A DNA stretch of 64,000 bases from Selenomonadales bacterium 4137-cl (GCA_032334055.1 JAUOZS010000001.1:3119501-3183500), one strand, 5' to 3'. Counted from the first letter of the stretch, positions 9,001 through 17,228 are shown. Notes: generated from the sequence alone by a model not told the origin. Made by a program: numbers and translations.

Positions 9001-9805
9001 CCGCGCCGTAAAGCTCCTCGCGGGCCGCCAGATAATCGCGGTAGGCCGCCCTGATGGGCGCGGTGTAGCGTCCCTCCTCGATCACAGCCTCCTCGATCGT
9101 CGTCAGAAAAGTGGTGTGGCGGCAGTGATCCGACCAGTACGTATCCAGCACCCTCAGCTCGGTCAGCGTCGGGTCGCGCCTCTCGGTATCGCGGAAATAC
9201 GCCTGGCAATGCGCCAGATCCTCGGCGCTCATCGCCAGCCCCAGCTCATCCCTGAGGCCCGCCAGCGCGTCCGGGTCCTTCGCCGTGAAACCGGCCAGCA
9301 CCGGCACGTCAGGCGGCGTCTCGGTCCGCATCTTCAGCGACGCCGGCTTTAAAAGCGACGCCTCGCGCGACTCCACCGGATTGATGCAGTACGCCTTGAT
9401 GCGGGCGAAATCGGTATCGCTCACCGCCCCCTTCAGCACGATCACCTTGGCGGTCGCCACCTCCGGCCGCTCCTTCTGGGTCAGCAACTGCACGCACTGG
9501 GCGGCTGAATCGGCCCGCTGGTCGTACTGCCCCGGCAGGTACTCCATCGCGAAAACCCGGTCGGACCGCTCCATCGGAAACTTCTCGTCATACACGTAAT
9601 CGGCGTTCGGCTCGGCGAAAATCGTTCCCCGCGAGCGGCCGTACTCCTCGTCCGAAATGCCGGCCACATCGTAGCGGTTGATGACCCTGACCGCTTCGAG
9701 GCCGTCGATACCCAGGTTATGCCTGAATTCGTTCAGAAGACTCTGGGCCTCGACGTCGAACCCCGGCCGCTTCTCCACATATATGCGTTTGACCTGCTCC
9801 GCCAT
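6026..9805 (-). CDS. purL: phosphoribosylformylglycinamidine synthase, single-chain
   Basis: A 1259-residue FGAM synthase of the long single-chain type seen in clostridia. It carries out step 4 of purine synthesis: FGAR + glutamine + ATP to FGAM. The two PurM-like halves contain the DHCRHTTF and NDFGAGGVSVAIGELTDG segments. The C-terminal glutaminase begins at VFIPVFPGTNCEYDSA, has the nucleophile Cys in LGVCNGFQ (about residue 1099), and the HGEGRF histidine. A separate PurS or PurQ is therefore not needed. The start ATG 9805 follows GAGGAGCG. No other pur gene is in the window, so it is a single-gene unit with its own promoter. Confidence 0.95.
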   Translation of the reverse strand: MAEQVKRIYVEKRPGFDVEAQSLLNEFRHNLGIDGLEAVRVINRYDVAGISDEEYGRSRGTIFAEPNADYVYDEKFPMERSDRVFAMEYLPGQYDQRADSAAQCVQLLTQKERPEVATAKVIVLKGAVSDTDFARIKAYCINPVESREASLLKPASLKMRTETPPDVPVLAGFTAKDPDALAGLRDELGLAMSAEDLAHCQAYFRDTERRDPTLTELRVLDTYWSDHCRHTTFLTTIEEAVIEEGRYTAPIRAAYRDYLAAREELYGAAQKPLCLMDIATIAMKEAKRQGLLDDLEESAEINAASIVVPVEIDGRTEEWLVMFKNETHNHPTEIEPFGGAATCLGGAIRDPLSGRSYVYLALRVTGSGDPRTPVADTLPGKLPQRKITIAAATGYSSYGNQIGLATGQVAEVYDEGFVAKRMEIGAVIGAAPRANVVRQEPVPGDAVLLVGGRTGRDGCGGATGSSKEHTEESLASCGAEVQKGNPPTERKIQRLFRHPAVSRMIKRCNDFGAGGVSVAIGELTDGLTINLDAVPKKYEGLDGTELAISESQERMAAVVAAADVAAFAAYARAENLEVTQVATVTDDRRLVMRWRGQAIVDISRDFLDTCGVRQTTRVAVAAPSPEDDFFAATPAVLDKADLKAAWLANLADLNVASQKGLVERFDSSIGAATVVMPYGGVRQSTPAEGAVAKLPVLEGETTTGTIMTYGYNPLIGKWSPFHGALYAVVEAVTKLVALGGDWRTARLTLQEYFEKLGRDPVRWGKPFSALLGAYRAQKELGVPAIGGKDSMSGTFMDLNVPPTLVAFALCPVDVRRAVSQEFKRAGSAVVLIAAPRDGDELPDFAALKANFAKIHELITAGRVLASHTVKAGGVAAAVSKMAFGNHIGFAFAADVKADELFAADYGAVILELPGDTDLAGALAGVSWRELGRTQERPVICVSGAEITLDEAFAAWERPLESIFPTRAQECGAPPPPAGSHTKRSGVRPAVSVAKPRVFIPVFPGTNCEYDSARVFVKAGALAETLVFRNLTASDVEESVAALVDGIGRSQIVMLPGGFSAGDEPDGSAKFIATVFRNPRVREATTAFLERRDGLMLGVCNGFQALIKLGLLPYGRIVDELGEADPTLTFNQIGRHVACLVRTRVASVLSPWLADAAVGDIHTIAVSHGEGRFIAPPAVVDQLIAGGQIATQYVDLDGKPSNDIRFNPNGSIAAVEGITSPDGRIFGKMAHSERTGPYVAVNVPGAKEQGIFASGVKYFR

Positions 9806-9860
9806 GCTGTCCGCTCCTCGTCAAATATATTACTTTTAAGGATTGCAAGTTAATTATTAT

Positions 9861-9889
9861 ATTGTACCAAATGTCTCTCCCCAGGTCAA
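9861..9889 (-). promoter_or_regulatory. sigma-A-type promoter of purL
   Basis: Minus strand: -35 TTGACC (9884-9889), 17-bp spacer, -10 TACAAT (9861-9866), about 50 bases before the purL start codon. No purine riboswitch fold was seen in this short leader. Confidence 0.65.
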
Positions 9890-9903
9890 AAAATGTCAGC
9901 TTA

Positions 9904-10533
9904 TCACCGGCCGCCTCCGAACAAGCGGAAAAACTCTGCTTCATTCATCTCCGTCCGCGCCGCCCACTGCTCCGGCGCCGGCTTATCCGGCCAGTGGCAG
10001 TCGCTGCCGCATAGGCGCAGGCCCCGGTAGCCGTCGGCGTCCAGCACGGCGGTGAAATCGGCCGCGCCCCGGCGCGCCTGGGCGCCGTTGCGGAACTCCA
10101 CCCCGTCCACCACCGTCTTCAGGCTGTGATACGCGGCCAGGCTATAGGCCATCGGGTGGGCCAGCACCGCCACCGCCCCCTGGTCCCGGATGCGGGCGGC
10201 CAGTTCGGCGGCCGGCGTATAGGGCGTATACTCAAGCGGCGCCTTAAGACCGAGCGCCAGGATATGGACCCACTCCCGGTTGTGGTAAAGCTCGCACTCG
10301 CAGCCGGCGACGACGATGATCGGCAGCCCCAGGCGCCGCGCCTCGGCCGCCGCCCACAAGCCGGACAGCGCCAGGTCATGGTCGGTCACGGCGATCGCAT
10401 CCAGGCCCCGCTCCACCCCCAGGGCCAAAAGCCCGAGGATGTCCTCCCTGTCCCGCGCCGTCAGCGTTTCGGGGCGCAGGCCGTCGTAGTAATAACGATG
10501 GTTGAGGGGATGGGTGTGAAAATCGATAAGCAT
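9904..10533 (-). CDS. PHP-domain phosphoesterase
   Basis: A 209-residue PHP protein with the metal-binding motifs of the family: DFHTH at the N-terminus, TDHD near residue 52, VLAHP at about 123 and GSDCHW near 180. PHP proteins are metal-dependent phosphoesterases; many of unknown substrate resemble the nuclease YciV/TrpH or histidinol phosphatase. It is shorter than HisJ-type enzymes (the other PHP gene in this window is 257 residues). GGGAGGGA precedes the ATG. It is a single gene between glcD and purL and points in the same direction as both. Confidence 0.75.
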   Translation of the reverse strand: MLIDFHTHPLNHRYYYDGLRPETLTARDREDILGLLALGVERGLDAIAVTDHDLALSGLWAAAEARRLGLPIIVVAGCECELYHNREWVHILALGLKAPLEYTPYTPAAELAARIRDQGAVAVLAHPMAYSLAAYHSLKTVVDGVEFRNGAQARRGAADFTAVLDADGYRGLRLCGSDCHWPDKPAPEQWAARTEMNEAEFFRLFGGGR

Positions 10534-10582
10534 GACATATCCCTCCCCTGTCTGGTTTTGCCCCGTCCCCGGTGAAATCCTG

Positions 10583-10625
10583 CCGCCAGGAGACTTTTAA
10601 CCTTTTTAAAAATCTCTTCTGGCGG
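10583..10625. repeat. intergenic hairpin upstream of the PHP gene
   Basis: CCGCCAG (10583-10589) pairs with CTGGCGG (10619-10625), and TTTT pairs with AAAA inside. It lies 50 bases before the PHP start codon; it may end readthrough or act in the leader. Confidence 0.45.
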
Positions 10626-10700
10626 CGAGCGCAGCCTTTACGCTGTTGCGCAGCGCCGGGGAACTGCCGCAGCAATAATAAAAATGTTACACAAAAATAA

Positions 10701-10725
10701 ACCCCGGCCTTCAAGCAGCCGAGGT
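10701..10725 (-). terminator. terminator of the GlcD-type oxidase gene
   Basis: ACCCCGGC / GCCGAGGT stem with one mismatch, followed on the minus strand by TTTATTTTT. Confidence 0.7.
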
Positions 10726-10757
10726 CTATCCTTGTAATTAGCCGTCTGCGCACACGG

Positions 10758-12173
10758 TTACTGCCGCGGCTGCTCCACCTCGAAAATCTTGCCCGGATTC
10801 AAAACCAGATTGGGGTCCCAGGCCAGCTTCACCGCCTTCATCAGCCCCAGCTCCACCGGGTCGGTGTACTCCTCCATCAGATGGCGGCGCTTGTAGCCTA
10901 TCCCGTGTTCACCCGACAGCTTTCCGCCGATCGAATACACATATTCGTAAATATCGCGGTGAATCTCACTCAGCTTCTCGCACCAGAACTCGTCGGGGAT
11001 GTCGCCCTGCAGGATCGACAGGTGGATGTTGCCGTCGCCGGCGTGGCTCACCGTCCGGGCCACCGCGCTATGCCGCTTGCAGATGGCGTCCAGCTCGCGG
11101 ATCGCCTGGGGCATCAGATCGACCGGCACCACGATATCCTCGTTGCTGTGGGTCAGCGTCTCGTGCCGCACCGCCTCGGCGAACGACTTGCGGGCCTTCC
11201 AGATCTTCTGCGAATCGGGCACCAGCACCGCGAACGCCCCGTTCGCCGTCCCCACCTCGTCGACCGCCGCCGCCATATCCTCCAGTGCCTCCTCGCTGTC
11301 GGCCTCCACCTGGAGGATGAGATAATTGCCGTTCTCGTCGTGGGGCAGCTTCTCCCGCGTAAACGCCTCGACGCTCCTGATCGCGTCATTATCCATGAAC
11401 TCCACGCACGTCGGGGTTACCCCCGCCTTGACCAGCTTGGGAATAACGCCGATGGCCAGCTCGATATCGGGGAAAACCAGCAGCAGGTCCAGCACGTGGC
11501 GGGGCAGCGGCAGCAGCTTGAGCGTCACCTTGGTGATGATGCCCAGCGTTCCTTCCGCCCCCATCACCAGCTGCTCCAGCGGATAGCCGGTGCTGCTCTT
11601 CTTCAGCCGGCCGCCGAGGGTCGTGATCTCCCCGGTGGGTGTCACCACCTCGATCGCGTACACCTGGTCGCGGGTCGTCCCGTACTTCACAGCCTTGTTG
11701 CCGCCGGCGTTCGTGGCCACATTGCCGCCGATGAAGCAACTGTCGCCGCTGCAGGGGTCGCCGGCGTAAAAAAGCCCCGCCGCCCCCGCCGCCTGCTGCA
11801 CATCCTCGGTGCGGGCGCCGGCCTCCACCTCCATATACATCGCCTCGGCGTTGACCTCGATGATCCGGTTCATCCTCTCCACCGCCACCACGATGCCGCC
11901 ATGCACCGGCACCGCGCCGCAGGCCAGGCCGGTGCCCGCCCCGCGCGGCACCACCGGGATCAGTTCCCGGTTGGCCAACCTGACCACTGCCGCCACCTGC
12001 TCGGCCGTCTCGGGATACACCACCACCTCGGGCAGGCGGTGGTAGCGGGCCTCGGTCACTTCGTCATGGCTATAGGCATGGAGTTTTTCGGGGTCGACGA
12101 CGACCCCCCTCTCGCCGAGAATAGTCTTCAGTTCCTCAATTATCGCCGGAGTTACGGGGTTATACCGCGCCAT
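10758..12173 (-). CDS. FAD-linked oxidase, GlcD/lactate dehydrogenase type
   Basis: 471 residues from ATG 12173, which follows GAGGAGGAAAGG; the frame extends 17 codons further without a site. An FAD_binding_4 domain contains VVPRGAGTGLACGAVP and the region GDPCSGDSCFIGGNVATNAGG. The C-terminal FAD-oxidase domain ends with LSGEHGIGYKR and LNPGKIF. These enzymes oxidise 2-hydroxyacids such as glycolate or D-lactate and pass electrons to quinone, cytochrome or electron-transfer flavoprotein. No GlcE/GlcF or EtfAB genes are next to it, so the substrate and acceptor are open; D-lactate or glycolate is most likely. Confidence 0.85.
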   Translation of the reverse strand: MARYNPVTPAIIEELKTILGERGVVVDPEKLHAYSHDEVTEARYHRLPEVVVYPETAEQVAAVVRLANRELIPVVPRGAGTGLACGAVPVHGGIVVAVERMNRIIEVNAEAMYMEVEAGARTEDVQQAAGAAGLFYAGDPCSGDSCFIGGNVATNAGGNKAVKYGTTRDQVYAIEVVTPTGEITTLGGRLKKSSTGYPLEQLVMGAEGTLGIITKVTLKLLPLPRHVLDLLLVFPDIELAIGVIPKLVKAGVTPTCVEFMDNDAIRSVEAFTREKLPHDENGNYLILQVEADSEEALEDMAAAVDEVGTANGAFAVLVPDSQKIWKARKSFAEAVRHETLTHSNEDIVVPVDLMPQAIRELDAICKRHSAVARTVSHAGDGNIHLSILQGDIPDEFWCEKLSEIHRDIYEYVYSIGGKLSGEHGIGYKRRHLMEEYTDPVELGLMKAVKLAWDPNLVLNPGKIFEVEQPRQ

Positions 12174-12228
12174 AATGCCTTTCCTCCTCAATTCTGCTGC
12201 GAAAATCGCATAACTATCCAACAACTAT

Positions 12229-12258
12229 ATCATAATCAAAACTTATATGGTTATGCAA
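12229..12258 (-). promoter_or_regulatory. predicted promoter of the GlcD-type oxidase gene
   Basis: Minus strand: TTGCAT (12253-12258), 18 bp, TATGAT (12229-12234) in an AT-rich stretch that holds two TTTTGAT-plus-ATATA-like repeats, a possible operator. The rest of the gap 12174-12409 shows nothing else clear. Confidence 0.45.
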
Positions 12259-12409
12259 TATTCTTTATATCAAAACAGAGAGAAAGTCGCGTCAAACCCC
12301 ATTTTTTATCGTGTTTTTTATTTTGCCTTTTTCCCGGCCTATAGTTGCGGCATCACTACGGAATGCATAATCGGCACCCGGGCGTTATGAGACAGGGTGG
12401 CAGACATCG

Positions 12410-13240
12410 CTACAAGCCGGCCGCGGGATGGCCTCTCCCGTCCGCGACGGCAGCCGTGTACACCTCGAAAACCCGGCTGAGGATATCGACATAGGTCACC
12501 CGCGGCGCCACCGCAAGCTCCTCGCTGCGACGCAGGCCAGCAATGACGAGCGCGATCTCGGTAGCCACCAGGCCGCCGTTTAAGGCCGCCGCCCCGGCGC
12601 AGGTCGTAAGATAATTGCGCTCCCCGCCCAGGAAACTCCGCACAAGGTGAGCGTAACGTGTTTCTCCCTGGATGCGGTCCATGGGGATGCGGAAAGCGGG
12701 CCATAACGCCGGGTCGGCCGGCGCCCCGTAGAACTCCTCCAGCGTCATGCCGCCGGGGTCGAAAACCGCCATCAGCGTGCCGAACCCCGGTATCGGCGCC
12801 GTAAAGTTCAGCACACCCATGGCGCGGGCGATGCGGGCGAACCTTGCCTTATAATCGAAGCCAGCGTAGTCGATGGCGTCGATCACCACGGCGCTCCCGG
12901 CCATATGCGCCGCCAGCTCGGCGTCGTCCGACGGCGCGCTTTCCAGCGCCTCGACCTTCAAAAAAGGGTTGATGTCCCGCAGCAGCCTGGCGGTCGCCCG
13001 GGCCTTGTTCTCGCCGAGGGTGCTCGCCATCGCCGCGAACTGGCGGTTCATATCCGGCTCGTCGAAAACCCCGGGGTCCATAATCACCAGCTCGCCGATA
13101 CCGAAACGGGCCAGCGTCGCGGCCTCGATGCCGCCCACCCCGCCCGCGCCGGCGACGAAAACCTTGGCATCCCGCAATTTCTGCTGCTGCTCGCGGGTAA
13201 ACAGTCCGATGTTCCGCTGATACACCTGCCAGTAATCCAT
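12410..13240 (-). CDS. ThiF/MoeB-type E1-like adenylyltransferase
   Basis: 276 residues with the E1 nucleotide-binding motif VFVAGAGGVGGIEAATLARFG near residues 27-47 and the downstream DPGVFDEPDMNRQF segment with its conserved Asp, Asn and Arg. ThiF-like proteins adenylate the C-terminus of a ubiquitin-like sulfur carrier or act on RNA or peptides. The CxxC zinc pairs of MoeB/ThiF are not obvious, and no carrier protein gene lies beside it. It may belong to the TcdA-like or orphan E1 group. GGAGGACGG precedes ATG 13240. The C-terminus ends close to an intergenic region of 236 bases. Confidence 0.75.
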   Translation of the reverse strand: MDYWQVYQRNIGLFTREQQQKLRDAKVFVAGAGGVGGIEAATLARFGIGELVIMDPGVFDEPDMNRQFAAMASTLGENKARATARLLRDINPFLKVEALESAPSDDAELAAHMAGSAVVIDAIDYAGFDYKARFARIARAMGVLNFTAPIPGFGTLMAVFDPGGMTLEEFYGAPADPALWPAFRIPMDRIQGETRYAHLVRSFLGGERNYLTTCAGAAALNGGLVATEIALVIAGLRRSEELAVAPRVTYVDILSRVFEVYTAAVADGRGHPAAGL

Positions 13241-13382
13241 CCTCCGTCCTCCTTCGTCAAGCGACCTGCCCGCGGCCTTGTCGCTCCTTCCTCCTTATAT
13301 TGGCACATTCCGCCCAAAACCCCTGCAACAGAGCGCTTTGCAATTGCAAATTATGCCATTCAAGGCTATATATGGCAGGATT

Positions 13383-13422
13383 TTGCCGCATTATGTTGAA
13401 TTCATTATACAGGGACATGTCC
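13383..13422 (+). promoter_or_regulatory. promoter and palindrome before the histidine kinase gene
   Basis: TTGCCG (13383-13388), 17 bp, TATACA (13406-13411). A perfect 10-bp palindrome GGACATGTCC (13413-13422) lies at the expected transcription start, as an operator might. Confidence 0.5.
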
Positions 13423-13440
13423 TGGCCGGGGAGATAAGCC

Positions 13441-15093
13441 ATGAACACTATGATAATCGCCATCGCCGCATCGGCGGGGATCAAAGCCGTCGTCTTCTTC
13501 ATCTACCTCTTCCTTTACTGGCGCTACCGGGAGCGCTTCCTCGGCTACTGGACGCTGTCTTGGGGTCTTATTGCCCTCAAATCGGCAATGGACCCATTCA
13601 TATTCAACTCCAGTAATTTCATCCCGACATTTTTCTTTCTGCAATTAACAGCCATCGGCAGCCTCCTTTTCATTGCCTGGGGCACCTGCCAGTTTGTCGG
13701 TAAAAAAATGCCGAAGATGTGGATCTACTCCGTTCTTTCCCTCGCGGTTTTCTCCACCGTCTGCGTTATTTTCAAGCTACCGCCTCTTTGGTTCATAATA
13801 CCCACCGCTCTCTTGTTCGGCTCCATCTACGTTCACACCGGGGTCATGGTATTGCGCCATCTGGATACTCAAGGAATAGGCAAAATGATAACCGCCTGGG
13901 CCTTCATCATAAACGGACTCCATCAACTGGACTTCCCAATCTTCCGCCCTACTGAAATGGCGCCCTGGGGCTACCTGTTAGACGCCTTCCTGCGGCTGAT
14001 CATCGGCGTCGGCTTCCTGCTCGCCTATTTCGAAAAAACCCGCAACGACCTCGAACGGCAGGAAGCGCGGTTCCGCCTGCTGGCGGAAAACGCCAGGGAC
14101 ATAATCTACCGCTACCGGCTGCAACCCTCGTTCGCGTGCGAGTACATCAGCCCGGCCGCCGAAGACATCACCGGCTACAAACCAGATGAATACTACGCCA
14201 ACCCCGGACTAATCATCGACACTGTTCATCCCGACGACAGGCCGTCCCTGCCGAAATTCGACCAAACACTTCGGCCCACGGAAATGCCGGTCGCCTTCCG
14301 CCTCCTCCGCAAAGACCAAAGCCAGATATGGGTTGAACAGCACATCGTCCCCATCCGCGATAAAAGCGGCGACCTGGCCGCGGCCGAAGGCATCATCCGC
14401 GACGTCACCGCCCGCAAGGAGCTCGAACAGGAGCTCTTCCGCCTCGACCGCCTCAACATCGTCGGCCAGATGGCCGCCAACATCGGCCACGAAATCCGCA
14501 ACCCGCTGACGACGGTGCGCGGCTACCTGCAGGTGATGTCCCGCAAGCAGGAGTTTGAGCATTATGGAGACCATTTCCGCCTCCTCCTCGACGAACTCGA
14601 CCGGGCCAACTCCCTCATCACCGAATACCTGTCCCTCAGCAAGAACCGCCTCACCGACCAGCAGCCCCGCAACCTCAACACCATTATCGAATCCCTCTTC
14701 CCCCTTATCCTCGCCGACGCCGCCATCTCCAACCACGTCGTCCGCCTCGAGCTCAGCCCCGTCCCCGACCTGCCGCTGGACGAAAAAGAGATCCGCCAAC
14801 TGCTGCTCAACTTCGCCCGCAACGGCCTCGAGGCAATGGCGCCCGGTAAAACGCTGACCATCAGGACAACGGCGGACGAAAACTCCGTAATCCTCGCTGT
14901 ACGGAACGAAGGCCCGGAAATCCCTCCCGAAATCATGGAAAAAATCGGCATCCCCTTTTTCACCACCAAAGAGAATGGCACCGGCCTCGGCCTGGCCATC
15001 TGTTACAGCATCGCCAACCGTCACCGGGCCAAAGTCCTCATCGACACCGGACCGCGCGGCACGACCTTCTCCGTCGTTTTCCGGCGCTCCTAA
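13441..15093 (+). CDS. PAS sensor histidine kinase, sporulation-kinase type
   Basis: 550 residues. The N-terminal ~200 residues form six or seven membrane helices. A PAS domain follows (about 215-330, LLAENARDIIYRYRL), then HisKA with phospho-acceptor His350 in NIGHEIRNPLTTVRGYL, and HATPase_c with the N box LLLNFARNGLEAM and G boxes ENGTGLGLAICYSI. This layout, with no response regulator next door, resembles orphan kinases that feed Spo0A in endospore formers (KinB/KinE-like), an inference from architecture. GGGGAG precedes the ATG, and a strong terminator follows. The membrane part is a sensor of unknown ligand. Confidence 0.85.
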   Translation: MNTMIIAIAASAGIKAVVFFIYLFLYWRYRERFLGYWTLSWGLIALKSAMDPFIFNSSNFIPTFFFLQLTAIGSLLFIAWGTCQFVGKKMPKMWIYSVLSLAVFSTVCVIFKLPPLWFIIPTALLFGSIYVHTGVMVLRHLDTQGIGKMITAWAFIINGLHQLDFPIFRPTEMAPWGYLLDAFLRLIIGVGFLLAYFEKTRNDLERQEARFRLLAENARDIIYRYRLQPSFACEYISPAAEDITGYKPDEYYANPGLIIDTVHPDDRPSLPKFDQTLRPTEMPVAFRLLRKDQSQIWVEQHIVPIRDKSGDLAAAEGIIRDVTARKELEQELFRLDRLNIVGQMAANIGHEIRNPLTTVRGYLQVMSRKQEFEHYGDHFRLLLDELDRANSLITEYLSLSKNRLTDQQPRNLNTIIESLFPLILADAAISNHVVRLELSPVPDLPLDEKEIRQLLLNFARNGLEAMAPGKTLTIRTTADENSVILAVRNEGPEIPPEIMEKIGIPFFTTKENGTGLGLAICYSIANRHRAKVLIDTGPRGTTFSVVFRRS

Positions 15094-15127
15094 AAATACC
15101 ATAGACAACACCGCCAATCACCCCCCC

Positions 15128-15155
15128 GAGCCGGCAACGGCTCTTTTATTTTTTT
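15128..15155 (+). terminator. terminator of the histidine kinase gene
   Basis: GAGCCG-GCAA-CGGCTC stem followed by TTTTATTTTTTT. Confidence 0.85.
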
Positions 15156-15191
15156 GCCAATTTGTCGATTTATATCCATACAATCAATATT

Positions 15192-15220
15192 TTGACAATT
15201 GATGTAATTTAAGGTAAAAT
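15192..15220 (+). promoter_or_regulatory. near-consensus sigma-A promoter of the acyltransferase gene
   Basis: TTGACA (15192-15197), 17-bp spacer, TAAAAT (15215-15220). The ~75-base leader holds a small hairpin (ATCTA-AAAA-TAGAT, about 15270-15283) just before the ribosome site. It is the strongest-looking promoter noticed in the window. Confidence 0.75.
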
Positions 15221-15302
15221 ATTAGCGTATAATTGGAATTTTTGTAATATTACGGAGGAACGCCGCCTATCTAAAAATAGATGAGAGGGTGTGACCTGTC
15301 GC

Positions 15303-16484
15303 ATGAATCAGCTTCTACCGCGATCGGAACTTCAGCACTCCCTGCATGAGCCGAGTCTGTCTGACCAAATCTATGTAGGTCTGGCCGTAACAAGCAAAGA
15401 AAAAGAAAAAGTATATCGTCTCCGTTACCAAATTTACGTAGAAGAAATGGGGCGGCGGTTATCCCACGTCAACCACCGGCGCCGACTGCTGTACGACGAC
15501 ATGGATGACTGGGGCCTCCTCTTCTACGCTCGCTCCGGCAAGGAATACGTCGGCACGGTGCGTCTCCACATCGGCCGCAAAGATGAGTTTCCGCCGGAAC
15601 TGACTATGCCCATGGCTATGGACAAATTCCATGAATTCCGGTCGTGCGACGGGGCATCCCATCCCCTTTCCTTTGCCTCCAAAGGGATGATCGCCCCTCA
15701 ATTCCGCAAATCGCGAGCTCATCATCTGCTCTGCGCTCACTACTACCAAGCCTGTCGTAACCAGGGCGTTCTCTTTCATTTTAGCGGCGGCGCTCCAGCA
15801 CTGGTAGCGATGCACGAACATCTCGGCGCCCGCCGCTACAAAAGCAACTTTTTCGTGCCCGACTACGGCTGTATGGTACCATTTGTAACCCTGCTCGACG
15901 ATATCGATCATTTACGCCGCGTCCGCTCGCCATTCGCGGATGTCGCCGGCCAATGGCCTAATTCCCAGGAATCGATCACCTGGTTCGACCGGGAATTCCC
16001 CCACGCCCGCACCCGCTACGTCAACAAACAACTGACCGACGCGGCCGGGCTGTGGAGGATTATAGGCGAACGACTCGGTCACCCGCCGGAAAAAGCAGTC
16101 GGTATCTTCCGCGGCCTCTCCGAAACGGAAGCTAAAATTTGCGCCTCCGCCGGCCACCTGGTCTACTTCGACCAAGCCGATACCGTCAGCTACCCCGACG
16201 ACATGAGCGACGAAATCTTCATCGTCGTAACCGGGTCACTGGCCGCACGCCGCCAACTCGCCAGCCAGCGCCTCACTCAAGCCATCCTCCGCCCCGGTCA
16301 GGTCTACGGCGAAAAAGCCTTCGTCGCCCGCGCGCGTCAGAACGCCACCGTTGTCGCCCAAACCAACGCCGAACTCCTCATCCTGCCGCGCCACGCCCTC
16401 GAACGCCTCGAGCTCCAGCACCCGGCCGTCGCCGCCAAGCTTTTCCACAACATCGGCGCCAGGGCGGCGAGAAAATACGCATAA
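15303..16484 (+). CDS. FeeM-like acyltransferase fused to a cyclic-nucleotide-binding domain
   Basis: 393 residues from ATG 15303; an in-frame GTG at 15291 sits directly on the GAGAGGG site and is less likely. Residues ~15-220 match the GNAT-fold N-acyl amino acid synthase/autoinducer-synthase group (KVYRLRYQIYVEEMGRR, then YVGTVRLHIGR and SFASKGMIAPQFRKS). Residues ~255-385 form a cNMP-binding (CAP effector) domain (GLSETEAKICASAG, RPGQVYGEKAFVARARQNATVVAQ). FeeM-type enzymes join an acyl chain from acyl carrier protein to an amino acid. The fusion suggests acyl transfer under ligand control. A strong promoter drives it alone. The ligand and product are unknown. Confidence 0.8.
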   Translation: MNQLLPRSELQHSLHEPSLSDQIYVGLAVTSKEKEKVYRLRYQIYVEEMGRRLSHVNHRRRLLYDDMDDWGLLFYARSGKEYVGTVRLHIGRKDEFPPELTMPMAMDKFHEFRSCDGASHPLSFASKGMIAPQFRKSRAHHLLCAHYYQACRNQGVLFHFSGGAPALVAMHEHLGARRYKSNFFVPDYGCMVPFVTLLDDIDHLRRVRSPFADVAGQWPNSQESITWFDREFPHARTRYVNKQLTDAAGLWRIIGERLGHPPEKAVGIFRGLSETEAKICASAGHLVYFDQADTVSYPDDMSDEIFIVVTGSLAARRQLASQRLTQAILRPGQVYGEKAFVARARQNATVVAQTNAELLILPRHALERLELQHPAVAAKLFHNIGARAARKYA

Positions 16485-16492
16485 AGTCACGG

Positions 16493-17215
16493 AGCCACCC
16501 GTTAAACGGGTGGCTTGGGTTAGCCCTGAAAGGGCATGATACTAGCTGAGTCTCAAGACTCACTGAAAGTTTGCCAACCGCATAGCGTTCTCAGTCAGCC
16601 CCTTAAGGGGCTGGCTTTTTTATGACCTTTTTACCGGTTCACCCGTGAACGGGTCAATCAATTCTTTAAGGCTCAGTTGGTCGGCAACTATATCCTCTTG
16701 CAATTGCTCCCTGATATACTTCTCAATCGCCTCTTTATTTCGCCCTACTGTATCTACAAAGTATCCCCGACACCAAATTTGTCGATTACCATACTTGTAT
16801 TTCAAGTTCGCATGCCTATCGAATATCATAAGCGAGCTTTTGCCCTTTAAGTACCCCACGAAATACGCTACACTGATTTTGGGCGGTATGCTTACTAGCA
16901 TATGGATGTGGTCCGGGCATGCATTGGCTTCGAGTATTTCTACCCCTTTATACTCACAAAGCTTTCTGAGTATCACCCCTATATCCGCCTTAATTTTGCC
17001 GTAGATGACCTGCCTTCTGTATTTTGGAGCGAAAACTATGTGGTATTTACAGCGCCATTTGCTGTGTGATAGACTTTGAGTATCCATTTTCGATGCGCCT
17101 CCTTTGTTATTTATGCGGTCGGCAAACCTGCATATATTTTAACAAAGGAGGCTTTTCTTTCCTCCGCATAGCTATAAGCTTTTTGATACCACCTGCTTAG
17201 CAGGTGGTTGCCGCT
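16493..17215. mobile_element. IS200-type insertion sequence (IS200/IS605 family)
   Basis: One intact TnpA gene bracketed by imperfect palindromes rather than terminal inverted repeats: CCACCCGTTAAACGGGTGG at 16497-16515 and ACCACCTGCTTAGCAGGTGG at about 17189-17208. These are typical subterminal hairpins that TnpA binds. No TnpB gene is present. The exact ends are estimates; they depend on the tetranucleotide cleavage sites, which cannot be fixed without an empty-site comparison. Confidence 0.75.
16620..17087 (-). CDS. tnpA: IS200/IS605-family transposase TnpA (Y1 HUH)
   Basis: 155 residues, full length for IS200 transposases. The HUH motif is seen as HIH within CPDHIHMLVSIPP (about residues 60-62), and the nucleophile Tyr lies in the C-terminal helix NKEAIEKYIREQ. 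The N-terminal CKYHIVFAPKYRR segment is standard. It nicks and joins single-stranded DNA through a 5' phosphotyrosine. GGAGGCGCATCGAAA precedes the ATG. All active-site residues are present, so the copy may be active. A palindrome AGCCCC/GGGGCT just past the stop serves as terminator or right-end hairpin. Confidence 0.95.
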   Translation of the reverse strand: MDTQSLSHSKWRCKYHIVFAPKYRRQVIYGKIKADIGVILRKLCEYKGVEILEANACPDHIHMLVSIPPKISVAYFVGYLKGKSSLMIFDRHANLKYKYGNRQIWCRGYFVDTVGRNKEAIEKYIREQLQEDIVADQLSLKELIDPFTGEPVKRS

Positions 17216-17228
17216 TACGCAAAAAATC

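Noticed and set aside
9806..9903. Purine riboswitch before purL
   Set aside because: The leader is short, and no three-way junction or conserved core was seen; only a promoter and ribosome site fit.
12339..12704. 121-codon minus-strand ORF
   Set aside because: It overlaps the E1-like gene in another frame and has no ribosome site.
16493..17215. IS605 with TnpB
   Set aside because: No second gene or omega-RNA-like part; only TnpA is present, so it is an IS200-type element.
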